From assembly GCA_003508835.1 (NCBI GenBank), contig PUFA01000077.1:1192001-1256000 (forward strand): a stretch of 64,000 nucleotides of DNA, written 5' to 3'. The stretch is from Eonycteris spelaea (Eukaryota > Chordata > Mammalia > Chiroptera > Pteropodidae). Below are positions 21,941 through 35,186 of this stretch, piece by piece (positions within the stretch are counted from its first letter, which is position 1; the number at the start of each line of letters is the position of its first letter). Both the position numbers and the translations under genes were made by a program. The notes under the pieces are model-generated. The model saw only the letters and a list, made by a program, of their open reading frames with translations. It was not told the DNA's origin and did no database searches.

Positions 21941-24509
21941 AAATCAATAACAATGAATGCAAGTAACAACAAATGTTACAAGTTCTTGTGCAAGTGACTT
22001 CATCTCTCCAGTCCTGATTTATAAACTCTGTGAAATCGGAGGTCAGGGATTGCAGGTAAGCAATGAATAGAGAAGAAATTAGATGTCATCTAGAATCACC
22101 AGTGACTCAAATTCTTTGGTTTCAGAACACACAAAAAAATTTCATTATAATTAAGATAAAAGATCCAAAAAGAAAGTTGTTTGGCTGCTGAGCTCACAAA
22201 TACATGCTTTTTTTTTTTCCCACCCATAAATAGAACAAACAGATGCTATCTACAAGGCCCACAGCACATCTGCACGGATAAGGCGGCAACACTTGAAGTG
22301 TCCTGGGAAGGAAGTGATTTGCATGTTTGCTCTCTGGCGTGCATATTCTCACACATTCTTTCCAGATAGGACTGAAATGGCCACGTACAGAGACCGAGGT
22401 TGTTCTGGATGTATTCTTCAAGTTCCCCTTAATCCCTGTGCTTGAAAAACATTCATGGTCATAACATTTTTTTAGAGAAAGACTTGTTGGCTGGAGGGCT
22501 TCTTCTCTCTCTGTCACCCCTCCTTCCTCAAGCTTTCACATCTGAGTGTTGTCAGGTTATCATGCGCTAACTATCAAAACAAAGGGAATATGAGAAAATG
22601 GCTAAAAGCTTTATGCCACGTATGAAAACCGCCTGAAGGATGTGATGGCACCAGCCATTCAAAAGACTCGACTCCTTTCTGAAAAAAATAAAACTTTGTA
22701 TGCTTGCAGTATATTTCCTACTAAGGATATCAAAAACTTTTTGAAGTCTTTTTAAAAAGTTACCTGGTAAGAAGTTTCTTAAACAAGGTGGACAAACTGA
22801 GGCATATAATGTACTTTTTAAAATAAGGCAATAGCTGACGTAAATTGGATGAAAAAAAATCTCTTTTTATTCCACAAGAGATAATGTAAGAAAAGAGGTG
22901 AGAAACGGGAATCACTGGCTCTGGAAGCCATGGCTGCAGAAAGTTTAAATCTAATTTGCATATGAGACTAGGAGTTCCTGGAACTGAATTCCCCTGTGGC
23001 CCTTACATTCCCAGCCCTATTTCCACCACCGACTAAGTGCTGCTTTTTATGGTAACTGGACATCAAACTTAGTAAATGCAGCAAAGTTCAGTTAATCACT
23101 AAAAAAAAAAAAAAAGCGGGACAAGTATGCTATGCTAAAATGAACCTTTAGTAGTTACTGAAACAAACAAGGGAATACTGTATCTCCTGGCAGTTAAGCC
23201 AGAAGAGAAAAAATGTTGATGTGTCCTACTCGATATATTTTCTCCTTGCAAACTTCAGACAACTTTACCCCACCACACCCAGCTACTTGTCACTGGTTCC
23301 AAAGAGTGACACCAACTGATGAAAGATGACATTCTTGCAACCCTTTCCCTTAAAAGACTCATGGTGAGATGGCCCTACTCCAGTAGACTATACACTTCAT
23401 CATCTGTGCCCATCTTTCTGTCCTCAGAGAGACAAGTTCCAGAAGGAAACCATCTCTCTGAGACAGCTCTGGGTCTGACCTTGGGATGTGCGGATCAGCT
23501 TGGGTTGCTGGCTACCCCCTTGGAAGCTGAGTCACTGACCTGGCCAGTTTGTTAATCGCTTAAAAAGTGGTTAGACTGGACAGGACATGTAGTGATTAGT
23601 AATTCAGACTGGTCTCAGAGCTTCATGTTTTTCACTGTGAGACGCCAACTGCAGCCTGTCTCTCAGAGTCAACAGGAAGTGAGAACGGCAAGCCAAATTT
23701 GACACCACTTGACGTAACTTGGGATGAACGTCAGCCCTTACTTCTCCACCCAATAACACAGAGATTTTGAAAGCGATTCCTTCTAGTTAAACGTATCAAG
23801 TACCAGTGGCTGAATAGAGAACTGAGGATTGAAGAAAACCTGTTTTTTAATAACTCAGATTTAACCCTTTCTTCTTACTTGGCTCTCATTTAACAAAAGA
23901 GTAAATTTTTTAAAAAAATGTTTAAGTTTCAGAATAGATATGAAGATGGCAAGAATGAGAAGAAATAATATTTGTTAAGTAAGCTACTCTTCAAACCAAT
24001 CGGAAAAAGACTGGGATTGAGACATGCACAAAATCTACTGATTCTTTTTTCATCATGCTGCATTTGTCAGTTATCCTAAACTGGGCACAGAAAGGCATGG
24101 CCACGTAGTCCAAAGTGAAACAAACAGCCTTTTATAAAACATTTCCTATTTCTGGTTTACAATTACTATTGCAATGATTGATTCATGTTCAGCTTTCCAA
24201 CTACAGTTGTGGTACTAGCAATGAGATTTAAAATTTGATCATTTCACATGGAGTATTTGGCAAAAAAAATAACGTATGTCTTTGCTCTCACCCCTATTTT
24301 TTCTCTATTTTCTGTCTTTCCGCTCTAATCCATCCTGTGCCTAGTTCCCAGATTATCTTTCTTAAAATTTCATTGCTGTGCATTTATTCACTTGAAATTG
24401 GTTGGACCCTGGCCATATGCCAACGGTCACGTAGCTAAGCACAGAGAAGAGATAACATGACAGCCTTATTCTCGAAAAGTTTGTAGTCAGTAATACCTCT
24501 CTAGTCAAG
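21941..24509. other. Long unassigned, largely repeat-free block
   Basis: About 2.5 kb with no family I can name. It contains an octamer-like ATTTGCAT near 22955 and an A run near 23100. No gene is supported. Confidence 0.4.
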
Positions 24510-24830
24510 TCTTCTGGTTCTCTGAGGAGCCAAAATCCAGTTCAAACTGTAACCTGATATTACTGAACTCCTAAAAGTAGCCCTTACCAGCATTATCTTC
24601 TCTCAACGTGCCCTCTGTCAAGCAAGCTCACATCTCTGCCTCTCCATCTCAAAGACTAAAATGCCTCTTCCTTTCCATATCCAAATTCCCTCAGAACCTA
24701 ATCACTTACCTTTAATGAAATTATTTCTGTTCTCCCAGCCTTTCCTTTTCCTAAATTCCCATAACCAGATTATCTGTATCACTCTTTCAGCTCAACACTA
24801 TGTCACATACCCTGTCCCAAGCAAAATTCA
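24510..24830 (+). mobile_element. Possible L2 fragment
   Basis: Pyrimidine-rich text with 'aaatccagttcaaactgta' and 'cagcattatcttctctcaa' is reminiscent of L2 ORF2, but the match is weak. Confidence 0.3.
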
Positions 24831-24836
24831 ACTATA

Positions 24837-24894
24837 AATACATACATACATACATACATACACATACATACATACATACAAACATATATACACA
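24837..24894. repeat. (CATA)n microsatellite
   Basis: About 14 tetranucleotide units with a few interruptions. Confidence 0.95.
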
Positions 24895-26429
24895 CCCATG
24901 TGTTAAAGAAAAGGGAGCTAGACTTGGGACATCCATTCTATAGTAAAACCTGGGGCAAATGCTCATTGGCATAATGAGGCTGGGATTATTATTTCACTGG
25001 GACCCCAGTCATGTTATTAGGAGGAATGTAAGTTTCTGATGTAAACCAGATAAGATGATCATTCGAAGGGAATTAATTCTTATCATAGGAAGCTTTGTTT
25101 ATTTTAGGTTCTTGATTTAAAAAAAAAGAAAAATAGTAGCTTCCTGAAATGGAGCCCCTGTTATCCTCCCACATCCCTGGGCAAGGCCCCAGAATTTCTC
25201 CCTCCTGCTCCCTCACCCTGACCTCCACCTCTCCCACCCCCACCTCACCCAGGAGACACCAAACATTAGCACCTTCCCCTTTCTGAGAGTCAACAAAGGT
25301 GGAATGGAAGGAACTGTCCACCAGAACTTACTTTCTGTAGGGACAATGGAGAATCCTAAGGAAGGAGGACATAAAACATGGAAGAATCACAGTGGAGAGG
25401 TGTCCCAGAGTGAAGGAAGGGGAGAGTGGGGGCTTGGGAAGTGCCCACATGGAAAACCCTTGGAAGACCTAGCGATGTGGCCCCATTTCTTCCTGTGGGA
25501 CAGAGGATTAGGTTGGCAGACTAGCGACTGAGTTCTTCATTCTCCCCTCTCCTCCTCACAATGTATGACTATGAGGCATTTAGTTACCCAAACCCTTCAG
25601 ATAAAAAGAAAAAAAACAAACAAAAAGGAGCAGCAATGACAAGTGTGGAAAGAACCACCAGGGGTTACCCCACCGATCACTGCTCATTATACACTACTGG
25701 GAGAGCGATGCCTGACAGTGACCGGGAGGCCAGGAACTGTAAAGCTGACTGCCACCCACTCCCCAGCCAACTCCCAGCTTGCACCAGCCCCAACAGACAT
25801 GCCAAGGGCCCAGGTTCTAACACTGGAGGAGCAAAGACCGGGGAAAGTTAAGGTATTAAAAAGAAGCCTTCCTTTGACTGCCTTCTTTTGAGTCTCTCCA
25901 CCAGACCACTGACGTTTCCATCACAATTAAAACACTGTTTTAACTGCTGAATCATCTTCAGTCTTATGAAAAATTGTGTCAAATCATTTCCTAAAATATG
26001 TTCTGAGTGTCATTTTGGGAGGAAGCATTCAGGAGCAGTCACTTTATCCCAGCTACACCTCTCCCTACAGGTCACACAGAAGACCGGCCTAGCTTTGCAG
26101 TAATTTTGATTTCTTCTTTCTAGATTTCCTACAACTTTGAAGCCAACTGTCATTCACCTTACCACACAGAACCAAGAGTATTAAGTGTGTCATCTATCAA
26201 TTGTTATAGCCTCTGTCATGTATGCCTACTATAGTCGTTTAATATATGAGCTAGGATTCACCACGCCCTTATAACTTGTCTTTATATGTAAAAAATAATA
26301 ATAATAATATGTTTTCACAACTATAGTGTTGTAAAGATTAAATGAGTTAGAATGATCTTACACGATTAGACCCAAAACAGGCATCCCAAAATAGGAATAT
26401 TTGAAGTTTTTCAGGTGTTTCGGTCTCTG
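24895..26429. other. Unassigned DNA
   Basis: A purine-poor strip at 25195-25255 ends in a strong acceptor-like 'cccacctcacccag', but no downstream exon is convincing. A (TAA)n run lies at 26288-26308. Confidence 0.35.
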
Positions 26430-26570
26430 TCCCAAGTCTCACCTCTGTCACTGTAGAGCAAAATCAGCCACAGATGACTGAGCATGGCTATGTTCCAATA
26501 AAACTTTATTTACAAAAAAAGATGGTAAACTGAATTTGGCCCGCAGGCAGTGGTTTGATGGCTTAAAGGA
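26430..26570 (+). mobile_element. hAT-Charlie-like ancient repeat fragment
   Basis: 'tatgttccaataaaacttta', 'tttacaaaaaaagatgg' and 'gaatttggcccgcaggca' follow a common mammalian DNA-transposon repeat whose text I recognise. The exact family name is uncertain. Confidence 0.6.
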
Positions 26571-26779
26571 TATGTGTTCAGTAAATTTGTTATGATCACA
26601 TTTATTATCCTAATTAATACTGACAGTTCATTTTCACATTTTGTCTCTTTCCCCTTAACATCTTAACTTATCTGTTATCTTTGTGGGGCCATTGATAAAG
26701 AGAGTAGAAAGATTTTTATCTTGCTTATACATGCATGTCCTCTAGTGGTAGAAAAGTGTAATTGCAAGTTTTTTGTTGT

Positions 26780-26782
<3 letters not shown>

Positions 26783-26810
<28 letters not shown>
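26783..26810. repeat. T28 homopolymer
   Basis: Twenty-eight consecutive T's. It could be the reversed poly-A tail of a retroposed sequence lying to the right, but I recognise no element there. Confidence 0.95.
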
Positions 26811-26816
<6 letters not shown>

Positions 26817-29574
26817 CCTGACCTTATTAGAGCCCATCCTTGGGAAGAGGGCAGCTTCCTCCACTCTGCCCACAGTGGGCCTCTGCAACTGGACTACAAG
26901 GAACAATTCGATCCACCTGGTTTCAACAAAGTTCTAACGGGCCTTTGATGGAGGTTCTTATAACTCAGGGTTTTGTGTAAACAACCGAGTGTTTGCTAAG
27001 GGGTAAAAAACCAAAACGTTTTTAAAAACTATTAATTGATTAATTGTATGCGTGTGTGTGCTTAATAATACTAACATGTGCTTCAGATAAACAATAGAGT
27101 ATATGTATGTTTTTATCTTTAAATTAGCCTTCACTAAAATGTTGAATGTAGGGTTTGCATGACATAGCAGCAACTCTGAGCCCAGGTCATAGTTTTCTCG
27201 TTATATTCGGGGTCTGTGCTATCTACTGATCACCTTCCATGCCTCACACTTATCTACATTCCATGCTGACGCATACCACATTTGTCACTGCCTCATATCA
27301 CTGCCAATCGAAGTAACTTGAAAATTCTCAGTCTCTCTTTCTGCATCTGTGCAAAGGTAAGAACTTAAATAGATAGCATCTTCGCAAAGTCCACCATCTT
27401 CGAACTCTGGCTCTTCGCTGTTAACATTTCTGCTTCTGAAATCCGTCCATCAGTACATTCTCTGAAAACATTTGCTGTCATGTAGATGCCTGAAGATGGT
27501 TTTTAACTGTCTGTTTTTAGTATGGAGTGAGAAGATCAGGAAACAAGTTTTTAAAATGCAATTGTTTAATAGTGAGGAAAAATATCTTCCAGCTCTATAT
27601 TTCCTTGCTGTGTTTTCCTCACTAAACAGAAGTCATTTATGGACATTTGGGGGTTATTTTATAAAAAGAAACCTGATCTGGTTCAATCTGACATTTTTTT
27701 CCTCCCTCAGAATCAGTAAGAAATTACATTCCCATCCCATCAGCAAGTTTATACCACATCAGTGGGCATGACGAAAGGCTGAAGTTTGGGGGGTGGGGGT
27801 CTGTGTCAGCATTATCAGACGTAGCCCCTTACTTCCACAACCCACCCACCTTCAGATGGCTCTGTTTGTCCCCCTTCCTCCTGAGATTCATAAGTGTCTA
27901 TGGGTTCTCAAACCCTCTCTTACCACTGCCACCATCACAATGATCACCACCCGACTTCCAGGGCAGCTGGATGGCCCACCACCAGATTCACCTCCTTTTG
28001 CTGATAGCTTCACTTCCTGGGCACCTGGGCCCCTTTCCCTTCATCCCTCCTGCTTTGACTTAGAAGGATCTCTTTGTTCTGCTTTTGAGGAAATTCTCAA
28101 CTCCATTCTATATTTCCAAATGAAAAAAAAAAATCTCTTTTTTGTTTCCCCCAAATCTTGAAGCTGACCAGAAAAACTAGACGGAATTGGCCACAGCCCT
28201 TTTTGGATTCTCTTTGTGATTTTTGGCTACTTGCTTGCCCCAGTAGTTTACAGTGACATGTCAGATTTTCCAGAGCGGTCATATAACGTACCCATTCCTC
28301 CTTACTCCTACCTTGGGACTCGCCCAGCTAAATTTTAGGACACTCTCGGGATTTTGTATAAAGGGAGTTCCGGGTATTAAAATAACACAGACAAAACTCA
28401 TACAAGACCATAATTCTGCCCTTGGCTATGACAGAAATTAGCTAAGTGATCACTAGACATCAATTTCCTCATAAAATAGGAGGCTGACTTTAATGACAAT
28501 CATGTCCCTCTCAGCTCAAATAATCTATCATTCTACATTTATTTTAGGATATTTTTTAAAGAGGCCACCTAGGCTCTAACTACTACCCATTGGTCCTCAT
28601 TTTAGGTAAAGTTACCGATAAAAAGAATTTTGTGATGCCCGGTCCTGTCATCAATCTTCCACCCTGTTATGAACATCTTGAAAGTTTAAAGTTTTTACTG
28701 TCATTATTGGGGTTAGAGTAAATTCTTCATTTTAGGCATTGTTTGGCATTTCTTGTGGAAATGTCATTGCCACTGAAGAATTATCCGATGCGGTTCTCAA
28801 ACTGTCCAGTTATAAATCCTGGACCTGATTCCTGCGGAAGTTGTCTTTCTTCCCTTATAAATCTCTTGGGGCCTGAACTCAAAGGCACCTGAATTTAACA
28901 TGAAACTCACTATTCTTTATCTCCTGGATTTCAACTTCAGAATTTTTGTTTCCAAGTTCTACAAGAAAGAAGTATTTTTGAATTTTATTTGTGGCACATA
29001 TCCTACTTATGGAGGCAGATGCATCAACGATACTGCAACGAAAATAGGATTTTTATAGGACACAGAATTTAGGGCCTTACTTATTGATATCATATGCACT
29101 ACCTCAGAAAACAAGCTATTCAGAAATAACTCTGTTCCCTTCTACCATAATTTACCTGCCTATACAGAAACAGGATCGGTGCTTCAGACTTTTTCCATGG
29201 CAGATGCTCAGACCCAACATTTGTTCTAATCTTCCCTTTTTCACACCACAATTGGTTTCTGTGTAAATGAGTATGTTCTCCCAGGAAGACTTTGTGACTT
29301 TAGGTGAACCAAGAACAGGTATCAGAAGCTGAGGAACTCTCAGCAAGCCTAGATGGGGACCTTGCCACAAATGTCCTTAATAAGACACAAGAGAAGAAAT
29401 AAATAGACATAAAGAGAAATAAAAATAATAGCATGAAAGGTAAGGTAAAATTATTCTAAAAGAGATTTGGAACCAAGTTTTCTAAGAGACATCACCTATT
29501 TTATAGGATGTACATAAAAAAATCTGGCTTTTTAGTCTATAAATACAATCAGAAGGATCCTTATAGACTCAGCC
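26811..29574. other. Long unassigned block
   Basis: About 2.8 kb with no nameable repeat or gene. The 99- and 122-codon plus-strand frames at 27472-28161 have no motif or conservation cue that I can see. Confidence 0.35.
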
Positions 29575-29785
29575 TAATTTTTGTAGCTTATTTCTCTACT
29601 TTGCCTGTACACACAACCTGTGTTCCAGCAAACCAACTATTTTACTACTTTTTGTTCCTAAATATATTTCTCTACTGTTATTTACACCACTGTCCCCACC
29701 TGGAATGCCTTTTCTTAGAATAAAGAAATTCCATGCATTCTTCAAAGTCCTTCTCAACTATCACCCTCTTTACCACATCTTAAAA
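29575..29785 (+). mobile_element. L2 LINE fragment
   Basis: 'cccacctggaatgcctttt' followed by 'gcattcttcaaagtccttct' and 'caccctctttaccaca' is the L2 phrase before its 3' end. Confidence 0.55.
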
Positions 29786-30224
29786 TGTAAAGGAAAAATG
29801 ATGAGTGAGCCATGAACAGATCTGATTAGATGTTGCAGATAGCCTCAGCCTGTTAATTTTTTGCATTGGTTTTAATTTGGGAGGCAGAGACACAGAGGAC
29901 TACAGAATGAATATATCAGTAAAAGAGATTTTTGTGAGCCTGTCAGAGGAGTTTCTAGCACTGTGTTGTTCCTTTATGGTGATTTAGTTGACAACTTCCT
30001 AAAACACGTGTCACATTGTATGCCCCAAATCATACATGTCCCATAATCAGTCAATGAGTAGTTACCTGGAAAGTAGGCCAGGTATGGTGGGAATCACAAA
30101 CAAACACAAACAAAAATTAAAGAACTACAAAGAGAAGATTCAGTATCTCAACTGGGAGAGATAGATTCTATTGACACTTCCTATGTTCAGGTAGTTTAAA
30201 CAATACTTAATAGATTGAGCTTTC
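29786..30224. other. Unassigned unique-looking DNA
   Basis: No repeat or gene recognised. Confidence 0.4.
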
Positions 30225-30360
30225 ATTTAAAAAACCCCTATGAGGTGAACATGAGTGTTTTTTATTTGACAGTTGAGGAAAGGTGTTCGGACTCTTATCT
30301 GTGGTTTCATAGTGAGAATATGAAATCCGAGGTCAATCCAATTCTAGAGCCTAAATTCTT
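30225..30360 (-). mobile_element. MIR SINE fragment, antisense
   Basis: 'cctatgaggtgaacatgagt', 'tttgacagttgaggaaagg' and 'ccaattctagagcctaaatt' follow the reversed MIR. Confidence 0.55.
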
Positions 30361-30599
30361 AGCTCCTCTTCAAAGGTTTCTCCGTTGCTTTCTCAAAGCA
30401 TGCCAGCTACTGTCCCATCTCACCCGGAACGCTTTCTCCACCACTGCGCGCCCAAGTGTAGCTGCAAATGTATGAGTTTGGAAGTCAGCCAGGATGCAAG
30501 AATGGTTTAGAAACATTGGTCCAACAGATAAACCTCTAAAGACAGTTGGGAGCTCTCAAGTTCCTTCTCTTTCTCCTGTTTCCTGTATAGTCTTCAGCC

Positions 30600-30905
30600 A
30601 AACATTCACCTTCAAAAACTGCACATACTCCTCCTGTTGCCTGAAAGCCTTCATTAAGAAAGCAAACTCTTCTTCCTCTGTGAGCCTTTTTACCTTGCCA
30701 TACACAATTCTTCTTCTGAATTCATTTAAAACATCCTTTCACATGTACCTCTCTAGCTTTAGAGGTTCAGCGTAGTTTAATTTCTTGTTCACATTTCATG
30801 TCTCCCACTAGCCTGGAAGCTCTTCAAAAGCTAAGCGCTTTGTCTTATTTATCTCAGCTCATGATGCTTAATAATGTGCACTGAATTAATAAAGACGTTA
30901 AAAGA
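30600..30905 (+). mobile_element. L2 LINE 3' fragment
   Basis: 'ctagcctggaagctcttcaa', 'gctttgtcttatttatctca' and 'gtgcactgaattaataaaga' resemble the L2 3' end, diverged. Confidence 0.5.
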
Positions 30906-31296
30906 CGGATGTTTTACAGACATATAAACATATATCTATCTGTCCAGAGATTTGAATGTCAGAAATAGTTTGATATCTGAATCCAATGCATACTATTTTC
31001 CCTATAATCTGTGTCTAACAGGATTGTTTTTTATATGCCCCCAAAACTAAGATAGATTCAAGTATCTTTGTCCTCTTTTTTGGGAAACATGGATCTCACC
31101 AGTCTCATGGAAGATAAAACCAGAAATGAAGGGTAGGAAAGCAGATGAATATATATTTCTCTAAGTCATATGTAATTTAACTGAATTAAACTGAAAGGCA
31201 GTAATAGCTTCCACTGACTGGGATCGTGGAGCTATCTGGGTGGATAGTCCACCCAGAGGAGAGCAAAGGGCTGTCTGTGGGACCAAGAGCTCAGGG
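30906..31296. other. Unassigned unique-looking DNA
   Basis: No repeat or gene recognised. Confidence 0.4.
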
Positions 31297-31480
31297 TCAG
31301 GACTTCTCAACCCTGGCTACACATTACAATCGACTGGGGAGCTCTTAAAATCTTTGGATGAGTGGTTCCCACCCTTAGGGCATCTAGCTTAATAGGATGG
31401 AAGCAGAGTCTTGGCACCGTATTTTTTAAAACTCCCTAGATGTTTTTAATGTGCTACCAGCCATGAGACGGTTCCTTCAG
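31297..31480 (+). mobile_element. MER5A-like hAT-Charlie element
   Basis: 'cttctcaaccctggctacac', 'attacaatcgactggggagc' and 'tttttaatgtgctaccag' follow MER5A, including its near-palindromic ends. It is a non-autonomous DNA transposon fossil. Confidence 0.75.
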
Positions 31481-33279
31481 AGAAAAGGTTACTCTGTCTT
31501 ATCTGTGCATTTCAGTGGCTGAGGGGCCCAAAATAGAAATTTACTTTCTGGTACTGAGTCCACCATGCATCGCATTTCAGACTCCGTGAGCCAAGATTTT
31601 ACACCTGCCCACAATCAGCACAGCAGGAAAGTTCACCTGTAGTCAGTACCTCCAGAATTTGGGTGATGGGGAAAGGAGCATTAGGGTGTCACTTGCATTT
31701 ATAAAGCAAATTGGACACACCCTGTGCTACACAAAGGAACGAAGGAAAAAAGAGCCTTTTGACCAGGATCTGGTCCCTATGGCGCAGTTCCCTTATACTT
31801 TCATTGTGTATGGCTGGCACCAGGTAAAGACGTCCAAAGAAAACACTTGAGAAATATTGTGATACAACCACAGCTGTGCCTCCATAGGAAAAAAACTGCC
31901 TGAGGCTTCTCCTTCTCTTTAAGCCTTCTTAGGCACTGTGTCTTCCTGTTTGGAAACAAATGGAACTGAGAAGTTTCAAGATGCTTTGCCACAATTACAC
32001 AGTATTTCCCCCACGCCCACCCATCCACAGCCTGAAAACAAGCCATCCCTAATCTTCCGGCCAGAGCCACGGACGTTCCCCAGAAGGTCACTTTCCTCCT
32101 AAAGCTGCCGCTTTGCAGGAAACTGGAAAATCACTTGGCTTCTCCATTTAAGTGTTGTGTTTTTCTGCTGCATTTCCAAAAAACCTCTTGGAGATTTCAT
32201 ATTTGTATTTTCCCCCCTTTCTGGCTTCCCGCTCTCCTATGTAAATGAAGAAAGCTCTTCCAAGAGGGAAGAAAGGCGCACTTGGAACATTTGCTGATTT
32301 CATATGCATTTGCTCCCACTTAAAGTAACTTTGCATACAGCAGCATTCTGTACTGCTTAACGGAAATCCAGAACAATTTGAGAAATAGCCCTTTAAAAAT
32401 CGATTCCAATAAAGGACAAAGCAAATAAAAATGGAGCCATACAAATTCATCTGAGAAATATTGTAGCCATATTGCTGAATGTTATTAAATTTTATTCATT
32501 TCAGCCTTTTGCTATTCAGTTATTAAATATACAACATTTTCTCTGCTAAATCTTTTCTCATATAGACACTTCAGATTTGACAAGTTCTTCCATTTTTTAT
32601 GGTTAGGTTTATGCGTTTACCTTTCAATACTACCTGAAGCCCGTACCGTCTCTCCCTAATATAGGAAAAAAAAAAAAATCAGGGGGTGAAAATCAGGAAA
32701 GTCATGCCCAGGCGATTTCCTGTCAGTTCTATCTTCTTCAGGGCCAAGATTAGGCAAGCAGATTGAGGCAATAAAGAGGTGCCATTGGAGGCGAAAGGAA
32801 AATCAAGAATACTAAAACTATCTTTAGTTAAAATTGATGTTCTTTTCCTCATGAAATACTCCTATTGATATTGATTTTTCAAGATATGGCATTGAAATAT
32901 TGTTTATCTTGATTACTGAGAGTTTGGCACCTTCTTAAATCTTGTGCCTGAGTCTAAGTTTTGGTTCTCCGTGAAGGACTGGGACCAGCCACGTAGATTG
33001 GCACAGCAGAGGGTCCAAGGGCTGCATATAATGAGCCTCTTTACATTGGACTATTGAGAGCCCCAAGTCTAGGTATCCCTGTGTATTTGCACTGGAGTTA
33101 GTGAAAACAAGAAAGTTAGTATGATGCATTTCTGAGGGATCTCGAGGCCCTTGAAGACTATATATGAGTCTACAGGTTGTGGCTAGAGGTAAAGCAAGGT
33201 CATGTGACTTAAGGAGGTGTCATTGGAACAGAACTAGAGCCTCAACCCAGAGTATCTGCATTCTCCTGCTTTGGAAAGC
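31481..33279. other. Unassigned, largely repeat-free block
   Basis: No family named. The part at 31970-32560 has mixed composition, POU/homeobox-like words and no repeat text (see the finding). Confidence 0.4.
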
Positions 33280-33405
33280 AAACTGTCATTCAATTTAATT
33301 CAACAAGATATTTGCTGAACCCATGGGTCAGACACTGTGCCAGGTGCTACGATATAGCTATGAATAAGATCGCTTCGACCCTACTCCCGCTGAGTTCACG
33401 GCGTA
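33280..33405 (-). mobile_element. L2 3' fragment, antisense
   Basis: 'caacaagatatttgctgaac', 'gacactgtgccaggtgctac' and 'atagctatgaataagatc' match the reversed L2 end. Confidence 0.65.
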
Positions 33406-34131
33406 GAGAAAACTTCAAAATGGATTTTTAAAATGTTTTAAAGCAATGATATCAATGCTGCAATAAAAGCAGTAAAAAAAAAGCCTCAGCACAGACACAA
33501 TGGCTCTGCATCCCGAGAAGATCTTCCAAGTGATGGCAGAGAAGGGAAGGGTTTAGTACATGTGGGACCCCTCTACTCACACATAGACTAAGATTCATGT
33601 GTGTGGCTAAGACCTCCAGCAAAGCACAACTTGAAAACATACCTCGCAACGTCTGTCTGTGTCGTGCGTTCACTGCCTGCCATCTCCACACCCGTCAGTA
33701 GGACATGTGCTTCGAGTTGTTTTAACAGTAGTAATTATGGCTCATACTCAGCTATCTACACCCTCTGGTCTGGTTCCCTTGGTGACCAAGGACACACATT
33801 TGTTAAACAGCTGGACAAGGGCAAGGATGCCAAGTCTTGTAATAAAACAATTTACCTCCACTTAAAGCTAAAGCATATTAAACTTGAACCTTTATCCTCA
33901 TCTATATCATCAACAGTGTGGCTGCTAAGACCATCCCATCAGTTACTTTAATATAAGACTTTAAAGCAGTTTATTTGAGATTCATGGTTGGGGTCCTAAG
34001 ATGGAAGAGAGTACAGTTGAGGGAAGATTCTTTACTTAATTCCCACTTCCATGTGTAGAATATTAAGTTACCAGGAATCTATGGGTTTAGAAGGGCTGTG
34101 TTCATCGAAATGAACCAGTTTAAACGGCGAG
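33406..34131. other. Unassigned unique-looking DNA
   Basis: No repeat or gene recognised. The 116-codon frame at 33601-33951 shows no family signature. Confidence 0.35.
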
Positions 34132-34133
34132 TA
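34132..34133. repeat. Left TA target-site duplication of a Tigger element
   Basis: The TA dinucleotide abuts the terminal inverted repeat; it is repeated at 35187-35188. Confidence 0.7.
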
Positions 34134-35186
34134 CGGCAGTCTCCCTTATCCATGGAGGATACATCCCACAATCCCCCGAGGATGCCCGAAACCGCAGAGA
34201 GTACCAAGTCTATAGACACTGTTGTCCCATGGACGTACACACCTATGATAAAGTTTAGTTTACGAATTAGTCACAGGAAGAGATTAACAGTCACGCATCA
34301 GAAAATAGAACAGTTACAACAATACATTCTGATAAAAGTTATACGAACGTGGTCTCTCCTTCAAAATATCTTTTCGTACTGTACTCACCCTCCTCCTTCT
34401 TGCGATGGCGTGAGACGATAAGATGCCGATCCCATTCCCGAATCAGTGTGGCCGCTCCATACGCGCAGTGCGCAGTAGTGGCTTCGTGTCACTCATTTCA
34501 GGGGGTCCCCTGCTGCAGTCTTCACACGGTCTCATGCTTTCCAGCACAACGCGCTGCCATCGACCAGAATGCGTCTCCCGTTCACGTCTTCCACCCACAA
34601 ATGTAATGCCATCTTAACTGCGCACCTATCATGTGCTGGCCGTCACTTTTGCGGTTCGAGGAGCGGCAGCAAAACTAGCGCCAATCCCTTTTTCCGTCTT
34701 CGTGATTTCCCCTTAGGAGATCGTGCTTACTGCTGAGCGGAGCGGCCCGCAGGTTTTTCTTCTTTCTTATCAAGTCGAGAAGTTTCATCTTCTCACGTCC
34801 AGGATGCACGTCGCGGCTTTTCTTGGGCAGATCCGCGTTGCCAGCATGACTACCCTTGCGCTTTGGGGCCATTATTAAGGAAAAGAAGAGTTTTGAGAAC
34901 ACAAGTGCCGTGATATCTCAACAGTGGACCCGGCAACCAAGACGACTAAGTAACTAACGGCGAGGAGCGTCTACAACATGGAGACCCGGACCAAGGGCGG
35001 GTCCGCGTCCTGGGCGGGCGGAAGCAGACCTCGCGAGATTCCGTCACCGCTAGGCAGAATGACGCGCAATTTAAAGCTCGTGAAGTGTTTGTTTCTGGAA
35101 TTTTCCATTTAATATTTTCAGACTGCGGTTGACCATGAGTAATGGAAACTGTGGAAAGCAAAACCATGGATAACGGGAGATGACTG
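34134..35186 (-). mobile_element. MER2-like Tigger (Tc1/mariner) DNA transposon, internally deleted
   Basis: Both ends are intact. The plus-strand left end reads 'cggcagtctcccttatccat', and the reversed right end 'cagtcatctcccgttatcca'. Each is flanked by TA, the target site of the Tc1/mariner superfamily. The 5' region (minus strand) follows the MER2/Tigger consensus, including 'ttaaatggaaaattccagaa'. A transposase start MAPKRKGSHAGNADLPKKS begins at 34872 and goes downwards. Further remnants are visible: LHLWVEDVNGRRIL near 34607-34565 and MSDTKPL at 34496-34476, from the region after the N-terminal helix-turn-helix. The frames are not joined and the DDE catalytic part is absent, so it is a dead copy of about 1.05 kb. 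It is the most CpG-rich stretch in the window. Confidence 0.88.
34675..34902 (-). pseudogene. Tigger transposase N-terminal remnant
   Basis: A 75-codon open frame whose residues 11 onward (MAPKRK…) match the basic start of pogo/Tigger transposases. These carry a CENP-B-like DNA-binding helix-turn-helix and then a DDE catalytic domain. Here most of the helix-turn-helix has been lost: after the KLLDLIRKKK segment the frame diverges and stops. The catalytic domain is missing, since the element is only 1.05 kb and a full transposase gene needs about 1.5-2 kb. It cannot encode a functional transposase. Confidence 0.75.

Noticed and set aside
25195..25320. Strong splice-acceptor-like polypyrimidine tract
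   Set aside because: No plausible exon with a matching donor and open frame follows; pyrimidine strips are common in introns and deserts.
34420..35060. Possible CpG-island promoter
   Set aside because: The CpG-rich stretch is entirely inside the Tigger/MER2 element, whose consensus is CpG-rich.
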